Below the pieces are notes generated by a model that searched no databases, was not told where the DNA came from, and saw only the letters and a program-made list of their open reading frames with translations. Shown here in pieces: positions 21,713 through 33,660 of a DNA stretch of 64,000 nucleotides. Origin of the DNA: Hippopus hippopus (taxonomy: Eukaryota > Mollusca > Bivalvia > Cardiida > Cardiidae); contig OX328109.1 in NCBI GenBank assembly GCA_946811185.2, positions 30,550,129-30,614,128 on the forward strand, in the 5' to 3' direction. Position numbers and translations under genes: made by a program. Within the stretch, counting starts at the first letter, position 1. Each line of letters starts with the position of its first letter.

Positions 21713-22425
21713 AATCATTTTTGTGGCTGTTTAAATGGTTATGTTCGTTTTGAGATAGTTGAATCATGACATTTTCATTGAGAAACAGCCTTTTGACGTG
21801 AAATAAACATAAAGCAGGTAAATAAAACTCCGATCATAATTCAAAGCATTCTATGGGTTTGTCTAGAGTGAGTGGATTTTTCGTCGTAGATTAATAAGTT
21901 GGCTTATGTCGTACTTCTCGGTATTTGCCTTTAATGAATCTGATTGGTTAAAACTGTGGACAAGTTTATTCTGCGGACCTTTTCAGGCCCGTTTGTGGGC
22001 CGATTTGCGGGCCCATTTACGACACCGATATACAAAGTTTCTACCGTGAACCGATACCCAGTCACGTTTATTCACACTTAAGCGAATTGATATGATAGAG
22101 TGCAATCCTTTTCTCGTACTAATTTGATCGTATAACCCATTATTATTGATTCTACATGTATTTTTGGACACGCTCGTTTTAGACATGTGCAACTACTCCT
22201 CTGCCAGTGATTGGTTGGATTAACTTCTGATTTTGAGAAATCTATTTAATTGAAAAGTTCACTTATCAACAACATGGGAAAGGAGAAAAAAAAAAAAAAG
22301 GAAAAAAGGCAGTTCCTCTTGTAATTACTTTTTATAGTTTGTCTTCATAATGATCCACAAAAGTGTGCCAATACCTATATTCTAGTACCTCTTACGACGT
22401 CTATCTTTTTGGTAAAAAGTTCTAT

Positions 22426-22456
<31 letters not shown>

Positions 22457-22637
22457 TTTCAACAAACAATGTACTTTTTTAATACAGGAGGAATATTCCT
22501 TTAAAAATTTAATCGATGAAAGTATCAATCCTAATCTCTTATTTGATAAAAAAAAAATTGCTGGTCGTAGAGACATTGTACTGAGGTTTCACAAAATAGC
22601 ATGATTTTTCCGAAGCGAGCAGTACGCCAGACAGAAT
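21713..22637. other. Unannotated intergenic stretch
   Basis: No gene or repeat family recognised except a (TTTA)n microsatellite at about 22418-22460 and a GAAAAAAAAAAAAAGG purine run at 22276. Confidence 0.4.
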
Positions 22638-23040
22638 TTAACCCCTAGGCTGCTAAACGCGACTCACAGACCTTTTGCAGCCAGTGTAGAGCAAGATCAG
22701 ACTGCACAGAACGTGCAGTCTGATCTTTGATCTACACTTTCCGATAAGGAGAAATCATTCCCCTAAACATAACTTAGAAATTGCAATATTTGGGTTTTTA
22801 CTATCGAATTGAAAATTTCAATTTAGTTATTTGGCAGGATAGGGGGTAAGAAAAAGTTATTTACAATCAGGGTTATAAGCAGGGGTTCAGAATCAATACG
22901 CATTCCGAATCGAGAGCGCTGTTTCACCCATGGTGCTAAGCGGTACGCAGTACGCTTTTGCAGACAGTGCGAATCAAAATTAGACTTCACAGAACGTGCA
23001 GTCTGATCTTCATCTACAGTGTCCTATAGAGTGACATCTT
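22638..23040. repeat. Family C MITE and a partial second copy
   Basis: 22638-22851 complete: TTAACCCCTAGGCTGC to GGATAGGGGGTAA with perfect hairpin. About 22925-23040 keeps the hairpin half. Confidence 0.8.
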
Positions 23041-23091
23041 CCCTCGAAAAGAAATAGGATGAACTTGCAGTGGCTTTTTCATTTTTATTTT

Positions 23092-23304
23092 TTAACCCTG
23101 TACCGGACGACAAAATTTTAGCTTGTCCAAATTGAAAGCTTTTGTAGACGACAATTTCAATGTGGTTCAAATGGTGCAATTTTCTCTGATAGGGTAAAAA
23201 ACATTGTGGAAAAAGGAGAAAATGCTGGTCACCAGCATTTTCTCCTTTTCCCACAATGTTTTCATAGGTTCGTTAAAAGTCGGCATTTTGTGATAAAGGG
23301 TTGA
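23092..23304. repeat. Family A MITE
   Basis: TTAACCCTGTACCGGACG start; intact hairpin core; ends AAAGGGTTGA. Confidence 0.85.
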
Positions 23305-23548
23305 CTAGTTTTAGGCCTAATTATGTAGATGGAGTTGTTCTATGAAGTGATAAAAGCATGTTTCGCCTCTTTTCATTTCTTTTTTTTTTTTCTAAATTAC
23401 GCACTTGCGTATTGTGCGACACACATTATAGACGCTTCGTCCTTGACGATAATTATTTAGCTATTATGAAACAATTAAGCCCCAACCCCCAAAACGCACT
23501 ATGTACTGTATTTTGGCAGTGCGTACGACTGACATAATATAGATCTGA

Positions 23549-23779
23549 TTTAACTCTTTACCAAACGACAAAATTTTGGACTGGCCCAGATTCAAAGCAT
23601 ATGTAGAAGACAAAATGAATGTGACTCAAAATTTGAAATTTGTATTTGGAAGGGTGAAAAAATATTGTGGGAAAAGGAGAAAAAGCTGGTTACCAGCATT
23701 TTCTCCTTTTCCCACAATGTTTTCAAATGGATTGTTTCTCAGGGTATTTAAAACTTGGAATAGTGTTGTAAAGGGTTGA
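23549..23779. repeat. Family A MITE
   Basis: TTAACTCTTTACCAAACGAC start; hairpin core intact; ends GTAAAGGGTTGA. Confidence 0.85.
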
Positions 23780-24274
23780 TCGGCCGATATATTTATGCCA
23801 TTCTTTGTATCTCTTAAACGGCCTGTTAAATAGAGAACAATAGTAGATACGTGCCTTACGATAATGTACTGCTCATAATGCAGTTGTGAGACGTAATCCA
23901 AGCTTAAAAATACCAAACCATTTACAAAATAACTACATAGATCAGTGCTACCCTTCCCTTGTTCATTTTCTCGGATGTACAAACTATGACTTTTGAGACA
24001 GTGTTACAGCAATTGCTAACGTTAACAAAGATGCCTAGTTCATCCCTCTCTCTGTATCCAAATCTCATGTAGGCCTATAATCGAAAATAATGGTCATTGC
24101 TTTTTTTCTAATTGAAATACTCCTAAATAAAAAGAGGTTTCGGGAGGGGGGGGGGGCGAGTTAATTATCTAACAAAATGAATGCTCCGGTTTTATATTTC
24201 AGGTGTAGATTTTTTTTATAATATTTGAAAAGACATTAGATATTATCTATAGTCTGTGTTACGTATGAATAACT

Positions 24275-24317
<43 letters not shown>

Positions 24318-24590
24318 CACACACACACCCACAGACACACAGACAGACACACACAGACACACAGATAGACACACAGATAGACACACAGACACACAGATAG
24401 ACACACAGACAGACACACAGACAGACACACAGACATACAGACAGACACACAGACAGAAACACAGACATACAGATAGACGCACAGACAGAAACACAGACAC
24501 ACAGATAGACACACAGCCAGACAGACACACAGCCATACAGACAGACAGAGAGAGACACACACACAGACAGACACACAGACAGACAGGAGA
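24275..24590. repeat. (GA)n then (ACAGACAG/ACACACAG)n microsatellite
   Basis: AGATAGATAG and GAGAGAGA runs, then about 290 bp of ACAGACACACAGATAGACAC-like units. It gives long Cys/Leu/Ser/Val open frames in all three minus-strand phases, which are artefacts. Confidence 0.95.
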
Positions 24591-24805
24591 ACCGTGAATT
24601 TACACCGAGAGAATCAAAATTGGCATATAGGACTAACGGCCCTTCACTACTCGTAACAAAAACTTCTTCGCGGACTTCCGGTTTTGACCCATTGAGGTCC
24701 AGTACATTTGAAGTTCGCTTATTTGCATTTCTATGGAAATATGTTTGCTATCGTTGCAAATTATTGCTAAAATACTATTACTTTATGTAATTTAAGCATT
24801 CATTC

Positions 24806-24932
24806 ACGTTTTTTTTCCGGTCGTTAACATTCGCAGAGGCCCTAAAAATACTTTAACACCCTCGTGCCTCGCACTCGGGCGATAATCCATTTTTCAGGCC
24901 TCTGCGAATGTTAACGACCTCAAAAACGTGAA
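24806..24932. repeat. Foldback repeat
   Basis: Arms CGGTCGTTAACATTCGCAGA and its inverted partner at about 24895-24925 surround a 50-bp centre with CGTGCCTCGCACTCGGGC. Confidence 0.7.
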
Positions 24933-24949
24933 TTTACCCTATATCAAAC

Positions 24950-25378
24950 CTTTACTTGACGACAAAATTTTAGACTCGTCCCAATTGAAATAATTAGCAA
25001 GACGACGAATTCCAAGTGGCTCAAATGGCGATATTTATCCTGAAAAAGGATAGAAAAGATTGTGAGTAAAGGAGCAATTTCTCCTTTTCTCACAATGTTT
25101 TCAAAATTCTTGTTAGGACAGTTCAGACACGGGCTTATTTGCTAAATTATCAGAAGGGAAATATGGAGACTATTTTAAAATGTTTTAAATACAATTTTCT
25201 GCTAAGACTTTATTAAAGTACATGTATGTAACCAGCAATATCTCCATTTCCCTCAATGTTTTCTATCTTTTCAGATATTTAAGATCATTTATAAGTATCA
25301 ACTTCGGATTTGCAGTTTGAATGTGCTCTCAATTTGGAAGAGTCTTAAACTTCTCGATTCTGGAAAAGTTTTGACTTA
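24950..25378. repeat. Two worn family A copies
   Basis: About 24950-25150 with a shortened hairpin; about 25215-25378 right half only. Confidence 0.65.
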
Positions 25379-25552
25379 AAGTGCAAAAAGAAATAAATAA
25401 CAGTTCAAACAAGTCAAGTTCGGCGCAAAAAAAATGCCTTTGTTGTTCGCTCCCCTCCCCTTATTTTTGTTTGTGCGCTTCCAGACACCACGCACCTTAG
25501 CCTATGGAAAGCAATTGCGAGAGAATAAATCATGAAGATTTATAACTCATAC

Positions 25553-25831
25553 ATTTGAGTCATGCTCTGTTAAAAGGGGGCTTTATGCATCTCCGTGATG
25601 CATTATACCGAGCAAGACATCGCCTAATGACTGATCAATAAAATCCATTAAATTATTACACAACCGACTGAATCATGAGGTAGGATCATCCTTGGACATG
25701 CAGAAAATTTGAAGATAGCGAAAAGTTTCGGCCCATTTCTGCCTGCGCGGACTGCGCAGGCTGATATGGGTCAATACTTTTCGCAAATGCATTAAGCTCC
25801 CTTTTCACAGAGTATAACTCATTTCTATGGA
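25553..25831. repeat. Family B foldback element
   Basis: GAGTCATGCTCTGTTAAAAG, GCATCTCCGTGATGCAT, GCCTGCGCGGACTGCGCAGG core, CTTTTCACAGAGTATAACTC. Confidence 0.85.
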
Positions 25832-26739
25832 GTTTTCTTTCTCATGATTCATTTTTTCTCCTTGCCGTCTTGCCATCTCATTTGATTAGACATTTTAATT
25901 CAGCAAGTAACATACTCAGTCTTAAATTTAGAATAAGGACGGTTGAAGAACACACCAACTCTGACAGCTCGTATGAATATAGTCAACCAAAGTTAGCTGA
26001 CATATTTTGAGGGTCGCCCTGGGAAAATATAGGTTAGATGCATCTTCTTATCGCATAATATTGATCCATTTGCATAAAAATCGACTCAATCAAGAAGTAG
26101 AATGTGCCTTTGACACAAAGAAAATTATCTATTACAAAAATTTTCAACCCAGGTCTATCTGTCTGTCTGTCTGTCTGTCTCCCTTTCTATCAACTAAATA
26201 TACCCTGCATGAAGCCTTGAAAAAAGAATAAAGACGATTAAAAGACCAATAAGAACAGATAAGATTATCGAGTTGGTTTGTATAGACTAATTTCAGAAAC
26301 TTGATCTGCTACATTACCTCTTTTGTGAATGTAATTAAATAGTTAAATAAAGTTTAAAAGACAAAGAAACAAATGGTGGTACATTTTGAATCACCGCTAG
26401 TTCACAACTGCCTATTGAAATTGGTTAAATAATAATTAGGTCATTGTGTCCTTGATCGGTTATTTGATATCGCCCAACCCTTTGAGAAAAATGTGAAAAA
26501 AAAGTGAAAAAATGGAAACCAATCTTTTTCTCCTTTCATCACAATGTTGTCTGTCCTTTCAAAGACAAAATATGTTTGTCAGTTTGATTTTTATCAAAAT
26601 TAAGTCAGAAGCTTTTTCTTCAAAACTTCCCTTTTTTATATGCAAAATGTTAATTCCACTGCACTTTACTTTAAAGTCATACGTAAGCCCCAAATAAAAT
26701 AAGCTACACAAATAATATGTAGTCTGATTTGAATCGAAT

Positions 26740-27005
26740 TTGTTTGCCTTGGTAAATTTTCTGCATGTCAAAGGACCATTCTACAGCAGGATATTTTGGA
26801 TCATCACAAAAAATGGATCCATAAAATCAATTTTGTCAAACAATGGGCTGAGTCCTAGGTAGAATGGTCCTTTGACATTCAAAAAATCACCAAAGCAAAC
26901 CGATTCGATTCAGAACAGTCTGCGCAGACTGCGCAGGCTGACCTCAGTCGATACTTTTTGCAAATGTAATAAACCCTTGTCACCCCTATTAGAGAGCATA
27001 GCTCA
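26740..27005. repeat. Family B foldback element, partly duplicated
   Basis: GTCAAAGGACCATTCTAC and its inverted repeat flank paired GGATCCATAAAATC-like blocks; core GCGCAGACTGCGCAGGCTGA; end AGAGCATAGCTC. Confidence 0.7.
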
Positions 27006-27179
27006 ACTATAGATTCAGATCAGAAATCGGAGAGAAATTTTGTGGGAAAATATGTGTAACGGTACGATGCCTGTACAAGTGTTGCGTATTAAGAAGTTAT
27101 CAACAATAAATATATACTTTTAATTTCGAACCAACTACGACAAAAAATGTTAGGTCAAATAGTTGATAAATCGGACTGT

Positions 27180-28250
27180 CGCTATCATAGGCACTCGGTT
27201 TCCATGGCCTTAGGTTTAACAACTGACATTTATCAATCAGTTCCATAAATAAGTGTGCACTTAATTTTCTTTTATTTCTCGTCGCATGTTTTACTGAAGA
27301 CCAACGAATTTGGTATCATACTTTAGTTCAGAGTCTGTAGAAAATGCCAGGCTAATCAGATTTTGACTAACAGAAAGTTTAAGTTAGGTTTTTGCAGTTT
27401 AAATGAAGGTGGTACTAAAATCAAAGTTGCAAAAGTACTCAAAGACTAAGGTAACATTAAAGTTAGGTTTTGGCCACCGCTCTCGTTCAGGAATGGAATA
27501 ACATTCCTGATACAATGGTTTTACGTTATGTAAGGTCTATGCGACGTCGAATAATTGCCTGTATCGACAGCAGAGGTGGCCATACAAGATATTGATTGAA
27601 AAATTACAAAAACTTTAAGAAAAACCTAACTTTAATGTTACCTTAGTCTTTGAGTACTTTTGCAACTTTGATTTTAGTACCACCTTCATTTAAACTGCAA
27701 AAGTCAAAATCTGATTAGCCTGGCATTTTCTACAGATTCTGAACTAAAGTATGATAAATTTGTTAGTCTTCAGTAAAACATGCGACGAGAAATAAAAGAA
27801 AATTAAGTGCACACTTATTTATGGAACTGAGTATAGAAGGTTTCGCAGCTGCCATGTTTTAAAGCAACAGAAGTTCATTCACTGGTTTAAATTACACCGG
27901 TTCCGGAATCGTCGCATAGCGATCATCGACAATACGGTTACCACGATTATGTCGGACTTAACTAAACTCACTTCATTTTAGCTGTTTGTTATTCATACCA
28001 AGTTATAAAGTATTAACTTTACATTATCTGTAAAGTTAAAGTGAACGGTGCTAGGCCTACTCTTTTTTGCAATGTTCGCTATAGTTCGATTCGGGAACCG
28101 GCGCAATTTGAAACCAGTGAATGTATTCTCCTTGCTTTAAAACATGGCAGCTACGAAACCTTCTAGTATTTATAATATACAGAAATAAATGTAAGTTGTG
28201 AAACTTAAAGTCATGGAAACCGAGTGCCTATGGTCGCAATTACCTCAGTC
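27180..28250. mobile_element. Nested inverted-repeat Tc1-like elements
   Basis: Arms of roughly 230 bp at about 27237-27470 and 27612-27835 are near-identical inverted copies. The centre (27470-27600, plus) keeps only the transposase C terminus: ALVQEWNNIPDTMVLRYVRS, then RRRIIACIDSRGGHTRY-stop. This unit sits inside an outer inverted repeat (27186-27230 versus 28203-28245) with a second inner pair (27838-27905 versus 28085-28170). Confidence 0.75.
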
Positions 28251-28254
28251 CACT

Positions 28255-28560
28255 TACGTCAGGGGCGTAGCTAGCCAAACATAAAGTGTACGCAAATATT
28301 ACCGAAGGGATTACCCGAGGCGTGAAGTGCCGAGAGGGGAAAGGGGGATTTCCCAGGAGGGTCTGGAGGGCCTCCACCGGAAAATTTTTGAATTTTAGAA
28401 GACTAGAACTTATTTGGTCGCCTCTGGTGATGTTCTCTCTCTCAAAGTGTACGCAACTGCGTTTTTATGTACAGGCAGCTTCGCCCCCTGTACGTATTCG
28501 TATATACACTGTTCCCCTACATCTTTAAGAAAGCACGGGGATAGGGAAGAGCTACGTCTG
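28255..28560. repeat. Possible transposon fragment (CAGGGGCGTAGC end)
   Basis: CAGGGGCGTAGCTAGC at 28259 is a terminal-repeat-like string common in animal DNA transposons; AGTGTACGCAA occurs twice (about 28285 and 28446). No second terminus seen. Confidence 0.3.
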
Positions 28561-28592
28561 TTATTATGACATTCTTATAAATTTGCCGAGCA

Positions 28593-28886
28593 CCGGAAGC
28601 TCAGTCGGTAGCGTAGAGGACGTGAGAACAGAGGGGTCGCTGGTTCAAATACCTAGCTCTGCGAATTTCTTTCCGAGGATTGATTATAGTCATTCGGCAT
28701 GGTCATTCCTCTCTCAGTGCTGATCATTGTTTCAATGCTGGTTATGTGGGAAAACAGCCTGTGGCTTGAGAAGAATAAAGTACGAGACATTGGTAAAGGA
28801 AATTCCAGCAAAGCATGGATAGGTGCACTGGCCGCCGCGATACAACTGAAATAATGTTGAAAACGACGTCAAACACCATGAAATAA
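28593..28886 (+). repeat. SINE family E, full length
   Basis: A box GAAGCTCAGTCGGTAGCGTA, B box TCGCTGGTTCAAATACC, body TTTCCGAGGATTGATTATAG, GGATAGGTGCACTGGCCGCC, 3' end AATAATGTTGAAAACGACGT. Best copy of the family here. Confidence 0.8.
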
Positions 28887-29238
28887 TATCTAGAATTTGA
28901 TATTATTGAAATTTAAAACAAGAATCTTAACTGTGCGACATTTTTTGTTGACCTGTCTTTAAAGGAGAAAAACGTCAACAGTTTCTTACAGGTTTTAATT
29001 CCTCCTTTAGATACATCAATATAATGAAAACCTATTTATTTGGTAAAACTATTGTGCAACCTCTTTAATTTGTCTCTTGAAGAATATTCCGTCTTTTTAC
29101 GTAAAAATTTATAGATCTCCAATAAAACGATTTTATAGGACGTTTACTTCGGCGACACGATCAGTAGGCCTATATTATACCGTAGGCCTCTGAAACTCCA
29201 TTGGTCTATCAAGGGATAACGAAATTTTCTTTATCGGA

Positions 29239-29357
29239 CACTGTTACTACAAATAGCACATTGGGGATTCCCTCTGTATCGTATATAGTAAGACTAAGTC
29301 TTACTATATACGATGTAGAGGGAGTCGCCAATGTGCTATTTATAGAAACGGTGTTAA
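29239..29357. repeat. Long near-perfect palindrome
   Basis: About 55-bp arms meeting at AAGACTAAGTCTT (29292-29304): ATCGTATATAGTAAGACT pairs with its complement and continues through AATAGCACATTGG. No loop. Confidence 0.85.
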
Positions 29358-29497
29358 TGAAAATTTGAATATATATTCCGTGATGTACAGGCGATGCACC
29401 AGTGTGCTATAAGTGTTCGATGATCGACCAAGGACTATTTTAGTGTTCCGTGATAGACCAATAGAGCTTCAAAGGCCTGTGATTATAGATAACATAA

Positions 29498-29712
29498 TGA
29501 GCCGTGCTGGGACAAAAGGGGGCTTAATGCATCTCCGTGATGCATTATACCAAGCAGTTCATCATATAATTAGGGATCCATAAAATCCATTTATGGATCT
29601 GGAGGTAAAATGGTCCTTTGACATGCAGAAATATGACAAATAGCAAAAAGTTTCGGCCCATGTCAGCCTGCGCGGAGTGCGTTAAGCCCCCTTTTCACAG
29701 AGAATGGCTTAT
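29498..29712. repeat. Family B element, truncated core
   Basis: GAGCCGTGCTGGGACAAAAG, GCATCTCCGTGATGCAT, TGTCAGCCTGCGCGGAGTGC, then the end CTTTTCACAGAGAATGGC; one hairpin arm is lost. Confidence 0.75.
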
Positions 29713-29917
29713 ATTTGAACTTCGTGTGGAACGAGGCAAATATCAGAAATCCGAACACTGTCACGGAAACAAAGTAGTGACAAGTCAAAGCGATTTCACA
29801 ATATGTCAGGCAATGTTCATCGCAAATCACTGTTTGTATTCTCAAAACAGACATTATATTGGTAAAACGTAAGATTTTCGTGATTTACGTACGGCATGTC
29901 AATAGCGAATTCGATGT

Positions 29918-30146
29918 TTAACCCTTATCCACACGGCAAAATTTAAGACCTATCCAAATTGAAAGCATTTGCAGAGGACAATTTCATAGTGGCTCAAATG
30001 ACGCAACTTTTCTTTGATAGGGCAGAAAACTTTGTGGGAAAAGGAGAAAATGCTGGTTACTAGCATTTTCTCCTTTTCCCACAATGTTTTCAAAAGGCCT
30101 CTTCTTCAGGGGCGTTAAAAGGCGTCATTGTGTGGTAAAGGGTTAA
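29918..30146. repeat. Family A MITE
   Basis: TTAACCCTTATCCACACGGC to GTGTGGTAAAGGGTTAA; intact hairpin core. Confidence 0.88.
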
Positions 30147-30403
30147 GTCATGTTTTGTTAAAAGGGGGCATAACGCATCTTCAAAAAGTCTCTACTCGGA
30201 TCAACCTGTGCTGTCCGTGCAGACTGATATGGTCGAAACTAATTGCTATTTGTAAATTTTCTGCATGTCCAAGGACCATTCTACCTCATGATTTATGGTT
30301 GTTAGGCAAAATGAATCTTGATTTGAGGTTGACTAGCCTGGTATAATGCATCTTCTAATGCATCACGGAGATGTATTAAACCCCCATTTCACAGAGCGCC
30401 ACT
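30147..30403. repeat. Family B element, reverse orientation
   Basis: AGTCATGTTTTGTTAAAAGG, CGGATCAACCTGTGCTGTCC, GCATGTCCAAGGACCATTC, GCATCACGGAGATG, CATTTCACAGAGCG. Begins directly after a family A copy. Confidence 0.75.
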
Positions 30404-30529
30404 TTTATCATTTAGCGTATCGAAAAATACATTTATGCACTGTTTGTTTGTTTTTTATCGTCATAAGGAAGAAAACTGGGGAAAATTTAAAAAACAAAAA
30501 AGGTTACCGATAGGACAGGAATGACGTAT

Positions 30530-31200
30530 GAGCATCAGACAGCTGTCAACAATATGTCGCTTGTGGAAGAGACTTCGGTAAACAGGGAACTTTGCTAACC
30601 TGAAGGCTTCGGAAAACAAGGCCGCAAGAGGATAGCTATATACCGATGTCTCTTCGGTGCAACAGATTCATGTCAAGCGGCAAGGTAGCCTGTCACATTA
30701 CCAATGCTTCTGGACTTTGTAACAGAATTGTCAGAAACAGACCACGTGCCTCTCGACCGAAAAGGTTCCGACTTTACGCTGAAATTCCGTTGACACCGTC
30801 AGGCAACACTCCAATGGGTTCGAATTCATCGCCGCTGAATCGACATTCTGTTTACAGGTGAATCCAGGTTCAACATGTTGTATGCTGACTCCGCGGAGTA
30901 CGTGTCTGTATAAGAAAGGGCGAGAGGTTGGCTCCGGATAACGTCGACCAACGAGACCGCTTTGGTGGTGGAAGTATCATGGTTTGGCCAGGAATTTACC
31001 ATGAAGGAAAGGATGATCTTGTCACAGTTCCTTGTAATCTGACTGCACAAAGGCACTGTGACAAAATCATTCAGCCTGTTGCTGTAGCATTTATGCAGCA
31101 ACATACCGTTATATAACATTCCAACACGAAAAAGCCCGTCCAGATACTGCTCGACACACTGAGAACGACAGTGTGAATGTGCTCCTGTGGCTGCAAGATT
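30530..31200 (+). pseudogene. Degenerate Tc1/mariner transposase
   Basis: Frame-shifting fragments follow a Tc1 order: helix-turn-helix-like RCNRFMSSGKVACHITNASG, then YVSVYKKGRE, RLAPDNVDQRDRFGGGSIMV, WPGIYHEGKDDLVTVPCNLT, QRHCDKIIQPVAVAF, and FQHEKARPDTARHT in a shifted frame. Several stops and frameshifts. The catalytic second Asp region (FQH.NA) is altered. Confidence 0.8.
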
Positions 31201-31307
31201 ATCGTATTGCTAGCCTGTTGAGCACTGAAAACAGATTGAGTCATACCTAACTTTTAATCTATCATAAAAAATTGAGTTTTGACATTCTACATTTTTTTCT
31301 GCTTTTC

Positions 31308-31620
31308 TGTTCAACTTTTTACAAAACATTCCGTATTCTAACGATACTAGGGGAAAAGGCATTTGAAAATATTGTGGGAACAGGAGAAAATGCCCCATTT
31401 TCCACTATTTCAATGACAAATCCAGCCGATTAAGGTCAGGCATGGGTAGTGCTACACAGTTATACCTGTCCAAATTGAAAGACAAGGTTCTTATGATAGA
31501 GGGATGTTTTTGTAAAATGACAGAAAAAAAACATTGTGGCAAAAGAGAAAACGCTGGTGATGTTTTCAAAAGCCTCCTGCATCAAGGCCGTTACACACTA
31601 GGTATTATGTGGTTAATTTA
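31308..31620. repeat. Two half copies of family A
   Basis: About 31308-31410 (right half, reverse) and 31445-31620 (with most of the hairpin deleted). Confidence 0.55.
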
Positions 31621-31765
31621 ATCACGTTTTAAGCGGCTTTTCAGTCATGTCGCATGGCTACTGCAGCATCTTACCATCTTTTTTTTTTCGAGACACCCAG
31701 ACGTCTCTTCACACAGCACCCTTTCGAAGCAACTGGCTTCTTTTACCTTTGCCGTATAAACTAAA

Positions 31766-32005
31766 TGAGTTATGCTCTGTGAAAATGGGATGTAATGCTT
31801 CTGTCAAAAAGTATCGACCCATGTCAGCCTGTGCAGTCCACACAGGCTGACAAGGTCGAACTTTTCGCTATTTCTAAATTTTTTGCATGTCCAAGGACGA
31901 TTCTCCTTCATTAATTAGTAGGTTGTTACACAAAATGGATTTTATGGATCCAAATTTATGTGATGACATGCTCGGTATAGTGTATCTCGGAGATGTACAG
32001 TAGCC
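31766..32005. repeat. Family B element
   Basis: GAGTTATGCTCTGTGAAAAT, core CAGCCTGTGCAGTCCACACA, GGATTTTATGGATCC, CGGAGATG. Confidence 0.75.
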
Positions 32006-32066
32006 TGCTTGTGCCTCATCGCCACCTTATGTCCCCCTTGATTATTGACATCGAATGAAATCTGCT

Positions 32067-32292
32067 TTAACTCTTTACCACACTACAAAATGTTATAGAT
32101 AGATCCAAAGTGTAAGCATTTCCAAAGAACATGGTAAACGTGGCACAAGAAATGGGATTTATCTGTAAAAGATAAGAAAACATTGTGGGAAAAGAAGAAA
32201 ATGCTGGTAACCAGCATTTTCTTCTTTTCTCACAATGTTTTCAAAAGCTTTCTTTCTGGGCCAAAACTCGGGCGTGTGTGGTAAAGGGTTAA
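32067..32292. repeat. Family A MITE
   Basis: TTAACTCTTTACCACACTAC start, hairpin core, end GTGTGGTAAAGGGTTAA. Confidence 0.85.
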
Positions 32293-32399
32293 ACGGGGGA
32301 TGGGGGCTGAAAGTGATTCTGCATATACATTTAGTGAATACAGATCGTGGTCTGGGAGTGGGTAGGGTAACATAGATTGGGGAAGGATAGGTCATGCTT

Positions 32400-32590
32400 T
32401 ATAAACAAAAGACAGGTAGGCAGACGGACAGGAAAAAAGACAATCAGATTTATAGACGGGCTGACGGACAGATGTGCAGACGGACGGGGCTACAGACAGA
32501 AAGACGGACGGACTAAAGGACAGACGAAAAAGATAGAGAGAGAGAGAAAGAGAGGGACGGACGGACGGTCGAACGGACATACAGACAAAT
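32400..32590. repeat. (GACGGACA)n-like degenerate microsatellite
   Basis: Repeated GACGGAC/GACAGA units and a GAGAGAGA run. The open frames across it are low-complexity artefacts. Confidence 0.85.
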
Positions 32591-33311
32591 AGATATGATA
32601 TACTTCTTTTTCTCAATGCAACAAATTCTTCACAAACACACAAACAAATGGTATTCATATTCTATATCATTTTCCCCACTACACTGGCAACAGAGAACCT
32701 AGTATTTCTATCATGTCTGCCTGTTTGTATTCTTAAACGATGGCCAGATGAACGTTAAAGGTGGCCCTTCAGATTTTGGGACGAAAATTTTACAAAAATA
32801 CAAAAAAAAAATCATCCTTATACTCCCAAAGCCTTTTAATTTTCATTCATAAAACCCCAGTAGTCGAAAACCATCCGACAACAAGAGAAATTAGAGATTT
32901 ACTGCGGCCTAGGTCGACATAGACGGGAAACACGGTCTATTTTTACTTGACCAACTCACTCATATACATACCGGAAATACACAGACGAAGCTTCAAACAT
33001 AGCTTCCGAAGACATTATGGAAAATAATTACATGTTTGTTATGTTATGGAATTTAAGCGTCATTAGTCACGTGCCAGTCACTTGACATTCCCACAATACT
33101 TTTTTGATTTTTGGCGCGAAATCTAAAAATACCTTAAGACGCTACGTAGCCTTTTAAGGGAACACCATCAAAAAAATTTTTTTTTGTAATTTTATGATTC
33201 TTAATTATTGATTATTTGTATTGTTTTTTTCATATAAATTTCAGTGATATATATATTTTTTAATTTGGTGAGATGTGAAAAATCTAAATACCCACCTTTA
33301 ACGAATTTGTT

Positions 33312-33532
33312 TTAACCCTCAAGCTTCTTAGTGCCTTCAAAGACCTTTTACAGACAGTGTAGATTAAGATCAGATTCCACAGAACGTGCAGTCCAATCTT
33401 CGATCTACACTGTCCGATAAGGAGATACCCCCCCCCCCCCCCCCCAAAAAAAAAACCTTTGAAAAAGGAAAACAGAGTGTTTAGTTTCGGCTTGAAAATT
33501 TCATTGCACTTATTTAGCAGGTTAAGGGTTAA
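33312..33532. repeat. Family C MITE abutting an exon
   Basis: TTAACCCTCAAGCTTC to GGTTAAGGGTTAA with full hairpin; a 20-base poly-C (about 33427-33445) has expanded inside it. Ends 19 bp before the exon with the membrane protein's ATG. Confidence 0.85.
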
Positions 33533-33563
33533 AATGTTTATATATTTTCAGGAAGACAGCAAG

Positions 33564-33660
33564 ATGGAGAATATGACGAAACTAGTCATTGGCATCCTTT
33601 TGGCTTTCCTGATCGTCGTCATTGTACTATTTGCCTTTCTGATACCGTTCGTATTTCTGG
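33564..33660 (+). CDS. Membrane protein exon 1 (residues 1-32)
   Basis: Coding part of an exon beginning at 33552 after a TTTTCAG acceptor. Encodes a short N terminus and the transmembrane segment. Donor G|GTTAGT, phase 1. A family C MITE ends 19 bp before the exon. Confidence 0.65.

Noticed and set aside
24236..24576. Long Cys/Leu/Ser/Val open frames on the minus strand in all three phases
   Set aside because: Translation of an ACAGACAC-type microsatellite; no start context, no domain, same composition in every phase.
28286..28528. Plus-strand 80-codon open frame
   Set aside because: Lies in a probable transposon fragment with a CAGGGGCGTAGC end; no domain.
32377..32658. Open frames on both strands over 32377-32658
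   Set aside because: Simple-sequence GACGGACA repeats.
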